NCBI GenBank assembly: GCA_025517565.1
Contig: JAOPKD010000001.1
Span: forward strand, 248,001-312,000
Length of the DNA stretch: 64,000 bases
Reading direction: 5' to 3'
DNA from: Halapricum hydrolyticum
Lineage (GTDB): Archaea; Halobacteriota; Halobacteria; Halobacteriales; Haloarculaceae
Shown: piece by piece, positions 61,117-64,000 of the stretch
Numbering within the stretch: the stretch's first letter is position 1
Layout: each line of letters starts with the position of its first letter
Notes under the pieces: generated by a model
What the model saw: only the letters and a program-made list of their open reading frames with translations
Databases searched by the model: none
What the model was told of the DNA's origin: nothing
Made by a program: the position numbers and the translations under genes

Positions 61117-61287
61117 TCATTTATAGAGCGTTGAATCTCCGTCGTAGCCGAACGACATCGGAAGAATATACGGGAGATCGTCGGTCGAGAATGCAAGTAT
61201 GCCGGTTCCTTCTTCCTCCAGGAGAGTCCTCATCTGGTTCTCAGTCACCGAGACTGCGGTCGACTCCCCGAATGAACCATTGGGCAT
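61117..61287 (-). pseudogene. Truncated pyridoxamine-phosphate-oxidase-like gene
   Basis: A 56-aa frame from ATG 61287: MPNGSFGESTAVSVTENQMR, then TLLEEEGTGILAFSTDDLPY and ILPMSFGYDGDSTLYK. That matches the N-terminal beta strands of the haloarchaeal pyridoxamine 5'-phosphate oxidase-like (FMN-binding split barrel) family, whose full length is ~150 aa. The frame ends at TATAAA TGA where the TnpB remnant's left end begins, so insertion cut the gene. Confidence 0.7.
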
Positions 61288-61455
61288 AGAGACCAATGTG
61301 CACTGGGCTCTGATAAGGCTACTGTCGGTTAGAAGCACGTTGTCACGGACTGCACGCATCCTCTGTGCCGCCCATCTCAGATCCAATATATAATATGAAT
61401 TCTCTAGAAGCGCACTAGCCTATGACACCTGTTATGTCTGGGTCAGATGCCGCGG

Positions 61456-63288
61456 TCACTCGGGTGCATAGTAGTACTCGCCGGCCTGTTTCTGCTCGCG
61501 GTCGAGGTTGCTCCCGGGCTTGTTGATCCGCGGGCGGCCGGTGCGCTCGTCCCGACGGAAGGTAACGTCGAGGTTCGCGAGGAACTCGTTCATCCCCTCG
61601 CGCATCCCCTGTGGCTCGGACGCGTAACCGCGTTCGGCCGGTTCGCCGTCGAAGACCAGCAGCCGATCGGACAGCAGATCGATCATGTAGATGTCGTGGT
61701 CGATGACCATCGCCGTGGCGTCGTGGTTCTCGGCGTACCGGCGGATCGCGGAGGTCGCCAGCACGCGCTGTTCGACGTCCAGGTGTGCGGAGGGTTCGTC
61801 CAGCAGATAGAGGTCGGCGTCCTTCGAGAGGCAGGCCGCGATCGCGACGCGCTGGCGCTCCCCGCCGGAGAGATCAGTGAGACTCTGTTCCATGATTCGC
61901 TCCAGCTGCAGCGGCTGTGCGATCTCGGTGTTCCAGTAGGAGCTGCCGAACTCGTCGGTGATCGAAGAGAGGAACGCGTCGACGCGCATCGGCTGGTCGA
62001 TCTCGATGTACTGGGGTTTGTAGGCGATGTCGAGCCGCGCGTCGATCTCGCCCTCGTCGGGTTCGAGTCTGCCCGCGAGCAACTTCGCGAAAGTCGATTT
62101 CCCGATCCCGTTGGGGCCGACGACACCCAGGACTTCGCCCTCGCGGATCTCGCCGCCGGTGACCGACAGCGAGAACTCGCCTTCGCCGTAGCTCTTCGCC
62201 AGAGCCGGATACTCGACGACGGCCTCGCCACCGGCGACCGACCGCGGGGCGTGTTGCTCGAACGTGATCGCGTCCTGGCGGATCCGCATGTTCTCGTTCT
62301 CCAGATAGCCCTTGAGGTACTCGTTGATCCCGTTTTTCGTCGATTTGGGATCTGTGATAACACCGAACGCACCGGGCCCACCGTAGGCGACGTGCAGGGC
62401 GTCCGCAAGCAGATCCAGGATCGCCAGGTCGTGCTCGACGACGAGCATCGATCGGTCGCCCTCCTCGGCCAGTTCCTGGATGATCCGGGCGGCAGTCATT
62501 CGCTGGCCGATATCGAGATAGGGAGTGATCTCGTCGAGGAAGTAGAAGTCGGCGTCCCGTGCCAGCGCCGCGACGAGGGCGACGCGCTGGAGCTCCCCGC
62601 CGGAGAGCGTCTCGATGTCCTGATCGACGACCGGTCCGATCCCGACCCGCTCGATCAGCGCGTCGAGTTCGCCCCGCTCGTCGGTTCGTTCGAGCAACTG
62701 GCGGGTCGTGCCGTCGAACTGATCGGGGATCTGATCCACGTACTGGGGCTTGCGAGCGACGGTTACCTCGCCGTCGATCAGTGCCTCCAGATAGTCCTGC
62801 AGGGCGGTTCCGCGGTACTCTTCGAGGACGGCGTCCCAGCCGGGATCGGCGTTGTACTCGCCGAGGTTCGGCGTGAGTTCGTCGGCCAGGATGTGGACAG
62901 CCGTCGTCTTCCCGATTCCGTTCGGTCCCAGGATGCCGGTCACGCGCCCTTCACCGGGGGCGGGCAAGCCGTACAGGGCGAAGGCGTTCTCGCCGTAGCG
63001 GTGGATCGGCTCGTCCTCGAGTTCCTGGGGGAGGTTGATGATCTCGATGGCATCGAACGGGCACTTCTCGACGCAGATGCCACAGGTCTCGCCCAGACAG
63101 ATCTCTTCGGAGATGCGAACCTGGTCGGGTTCGCCCTCGAACGGTTCGTCTTCTTCGTATGTGTCGCCGCGCTTGACGATGCACTCCTTGCCCGTCCGGT
63201 TGGGCGGACAGAAGTTCATGCACTCGTAGTTGCAGCGGTCGGGCTGGCAACGGTCAAGATCGACGACGGCGATGCTATCATCAGCCAT
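61456..63288 (-). CDS. Ribosome recycling ATPase ABCE1 (Rli1)
   Basis: A 610-aa twin-ABC protein. N-terminal FeS domain has cysteines in CQPDRCNYECMNFCPP and CLGETCGICVEKCPFDAI. NBD1: GPNGIGKTTAVH, signature LSGGELQRVALV, Walker B FYFLDEIT. NBD2: GPNGIGKSTFAK, LSGGERQRVAIA, LYLLDEPSAHLD. It splits 70S/50S-30S archaeal ribosomes after termination, working with aRF1/Pelota. Typical length. Essential; marks the end of the accessory region. Confidence 0.97.
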   Translation of the reverse strand: MADDSIAVVDLDRCQPDRCNYECMNFCPPNRTGKECIVKRGDTYEEDEPFEGEPDQVRISEEICLGETCGICVEKCPFDAIEIINLPQELEDEPIHRYGENAFALYGLPAPGEGRVTGILGPNGIGKTTAVHILADELTPNLGEYNADPGWDAVLEEYRGTALQDYLEALIDGEVTVARKPQYVDQIPDQFDGTTRQLLERTDERGELDALIERVGIGPVVDQDIETLSGGELQRVALVAALARDADFYFLDEITPYLDIGQRMTAARIIQELAEEGDRSMLVVEHDLAILDLLADALHVAYGGPGAFGVITDPKSTKNGINEYLKGYLENENMRIRQDAITFEQHAPRSVAGGEAVVEYPALAKSYGEGEFSLSVTGGEIREGEVLGVVGPNGIGKSTFAKLLAGRLEPDEGEIDARLDIAYKPQYIEIDQPMRVDAFLSSITDEFGSSYWNTEIAQPLQLERIMEQSLTDLSGGERQRVAIAACLSKDADLYLLDEPSAHLDVEQRVLATSAIRRYAENHDATAMVIDHDIYMIDLLSDRLLVFDGEPAERGYASEPQGMREGMNEFLANLDVTFRRDERTGRPRINKPGSNLDREQKQAGEYYYAPE

Positions 63289-63302
63289 TGTGGGTCACCC
63301 GG

Positions 63303-63605
63303 TCAGACGGCCGAGGCAGTGAGAATCAGCGTCCAGGAGACGAACCACAGCGAGAACGTCATAAACGCGACGTAGAGGTAGTCCTTCGTGCTGAAATCCT
63401 GTACGTCGACGCCCAGGGCCTGCAGGATCGGGATCTGAACTGCGATCGCACCCAGCACGACGAACACGTTGATCCGTCCCGAGGGAGACGCCCCGAGGCC
63501 GTACTCGGAGACCAGTGCTGCGATGATCCCCATCAGGGAGGCCAGCGTGGTCACTGTCACGCTACGGACGTGACCGGTCAACCCGTCGGCCGTCTCGGTA
63601 GCCAT
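63303..63605 (-). CDS. EMC6-like small membrane protein
   Basis: A 100-aa membrane protein with three helices (VTTLASLMGIIAALVSEYG; INVFVVLGAIAVQIPILQAL; YLYVAFMTFSLWFVSWTLIL). The length, helix pattern and position beside ABCE1 suit the archaeal EMC6-like family; its function in archaea is unknown. 14 bp before ABCE1, so likely one operon. Confidence 0.75.
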   Translation of the reverse strand: MATETADGLTGHVRSVTVTTLASLMGIIAALVSEYGLGASPSGRINVFVVLGAIAVQIPILQALGVDVQDFSTKDYLYVAFMTFSLWFVSWTLILTASAV

Positions 63606-63765
63606 ACCTCACTGTCGGCTACCCGAACTAAAAAGCCGTTCGTTACGGGTCGGCTCATACGGACTGCCGTCGGTCTACTCCGCATCGACCACACGCGTGG
63701 GGCGGAGCACTGACCTCTCCAACAACTGAAGTCGTGGGCTTTCGCGCTGTTCCCGCTCTAAATCG

Positions 63766-63963
63766 TTACAGCAGTCCGTAGCAGGCACAGCCGTCCGATA
63801 TCAGGACTCCGAATCCCTCGTTCTCGATGGCTGGGATCGTCACTTCGAGAACCGCTTCGAACGGACCGTCGAGAAGGAGTGACCTGCGGCTCCATGCGGC
63901 GATTTGATACGAACAGCCTCGATCGCGGGGAACCGAAACCGCGATCTCAACACCGGAATCCAT
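63766..63963 (-). CDS. Small hypothetical protein
   Basis: A 65-aa frame, MDSGVEIAVSVPRDRGCSYQ to the final SDGCACYGLL. A strong TATA-like TATAAATATT sits 8-17 bp before the ATG, favouring expression, though the spacing is short for a leaderless start. No domain recognised. The gap 63606-63765 holds a partial palindromic CTGAAGTCGTGGGC near 63726, reminiscent of IS200/IS605 ends, and no gene. Confidence 0.5.
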   Translation of the reverse strand: MDSGVEIAVSVPRDRGCSYQIAAWSRRSLLLDGPFEAVLEVTIPAIENEGFGVLISDGCACYGLL

Positions 63964-64000
63964 TGCCTCAATATTTATACGGGACGGGGCCCTGATTTCA

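Noticed and set aside
61447..63375. Plus-strand 642-codon frame opposite the ABCE1 gene
   Set aside because: Antisense shadow of ABCE1, no motifs, no promoter.
63720..63745. Complete IS200/IS605 end at CTGAAGTCGTGGGC
   Set aside because: Only half of the usual palindrome can be seen; insufficient to call an element.

Overview
The window is chromosomal DNA from a halophilic archaeon (class Halobacteria). Nearly every protein is strongly acidic, GC is high, and the gene set is archaeal: proteasome alpha subunit, RNase P Rpp14/Rpp30, L37e, L15e, Sec61 beta, an Sm-like protein, ABCE1, and arginine synthesis on the LysW carrier. Many genes have TATA-like boxes close to the start codon. A complete hypCDEABF set for [NiFe]-hydrogenase maturation is uncommon in aerobic haloarchaea and points to a lineage with anaerobic or fermentative capacity (Halorhabdus-like is a guess from content, not demonstrated).

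Layout. 0-6 kb: orphan 7TM-PAS histidine kinase, GrpE, acetate-transporter-like protein, site-2 protease with CBS domains, 2H phosphoesterase. 6-11 kb: psmA / RNase P / RNA-binding operon plus a Nudix hydrolase. 11-17.5 kb: second histidine kinase, pyrBI, CBS-HPF fusion, Sec61 beta, FAU-1. 17.6-19.2 kb: a TnpB transposon whose gene carries an in-frame amber codon, bounded by hairpin ends. 19.4-28.1 kb: Tat lipoprotein, AIM24-like protein, universal stress protein, a sulfur-trafficking block (two YeeE/YedE halves, a 47-aa protein, TusA, DsrE), DtxR and ArsR regulators, cobalamin adenosyltransferase, response regulator. 28.1-34.7 kb: solo TnpB-type end, then the hyp operon. 34.8-36 kb: tandemly duplicated type IV pilin genes. 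36-43.6 kb: purF, rpl37e-lsm and assorted metabolic and membrane genes. 43.6-45.1 kb: an apparently intact TnpB element and a structured hairpin array. 45.2-54.3 kb: a nine-gene arginine operon argGH-lysW-lysX-argCBDEF on the minus strand. 54.6-56.8 kb: VOC protein, PHP phosphoesterase, L15e, small zinc protein. 57-61.4 kb: an integration hot spot of remnants. 61.4-64 kb: ABCE1, EMC6-like protein and one small unknown.

How parts fit. The hyp genes form one near-contiguous transcription unit making and inserting the Ni-Fe(CN)2CO centre; no hydrogenase subunit genes lie here, so the client enzyme must be elsewhere. The arg operon covers carrier protein, carrier ligase, kinase, reductase, aminotransferase, carrier hydrolase, carbamoyltransferase, synthase and lyase, i.e. 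carrier-bound glutamate through to arginine (the N-acetylation route is not used). YeeE halves, TusA and DsrE-like proteins are organised as a sulfur uptake and relay module.

The strongest unusual signals are in mobile DNA: three TnpB-type end hairpins share one identical 8-nt loop with different, compensating 7-bp stems; two nearly identical solo ends lie in inverted orientation about 32 kb apart; and a stretch next to tRNA-His holds a tRNA-tail duplication, a truncated integrase, an IS6-type remnant, a TnpB remnant and a truncated flavoprotein gene. I did not see a CRISPR array, rRNA genes or an obvious wholly new defence system.
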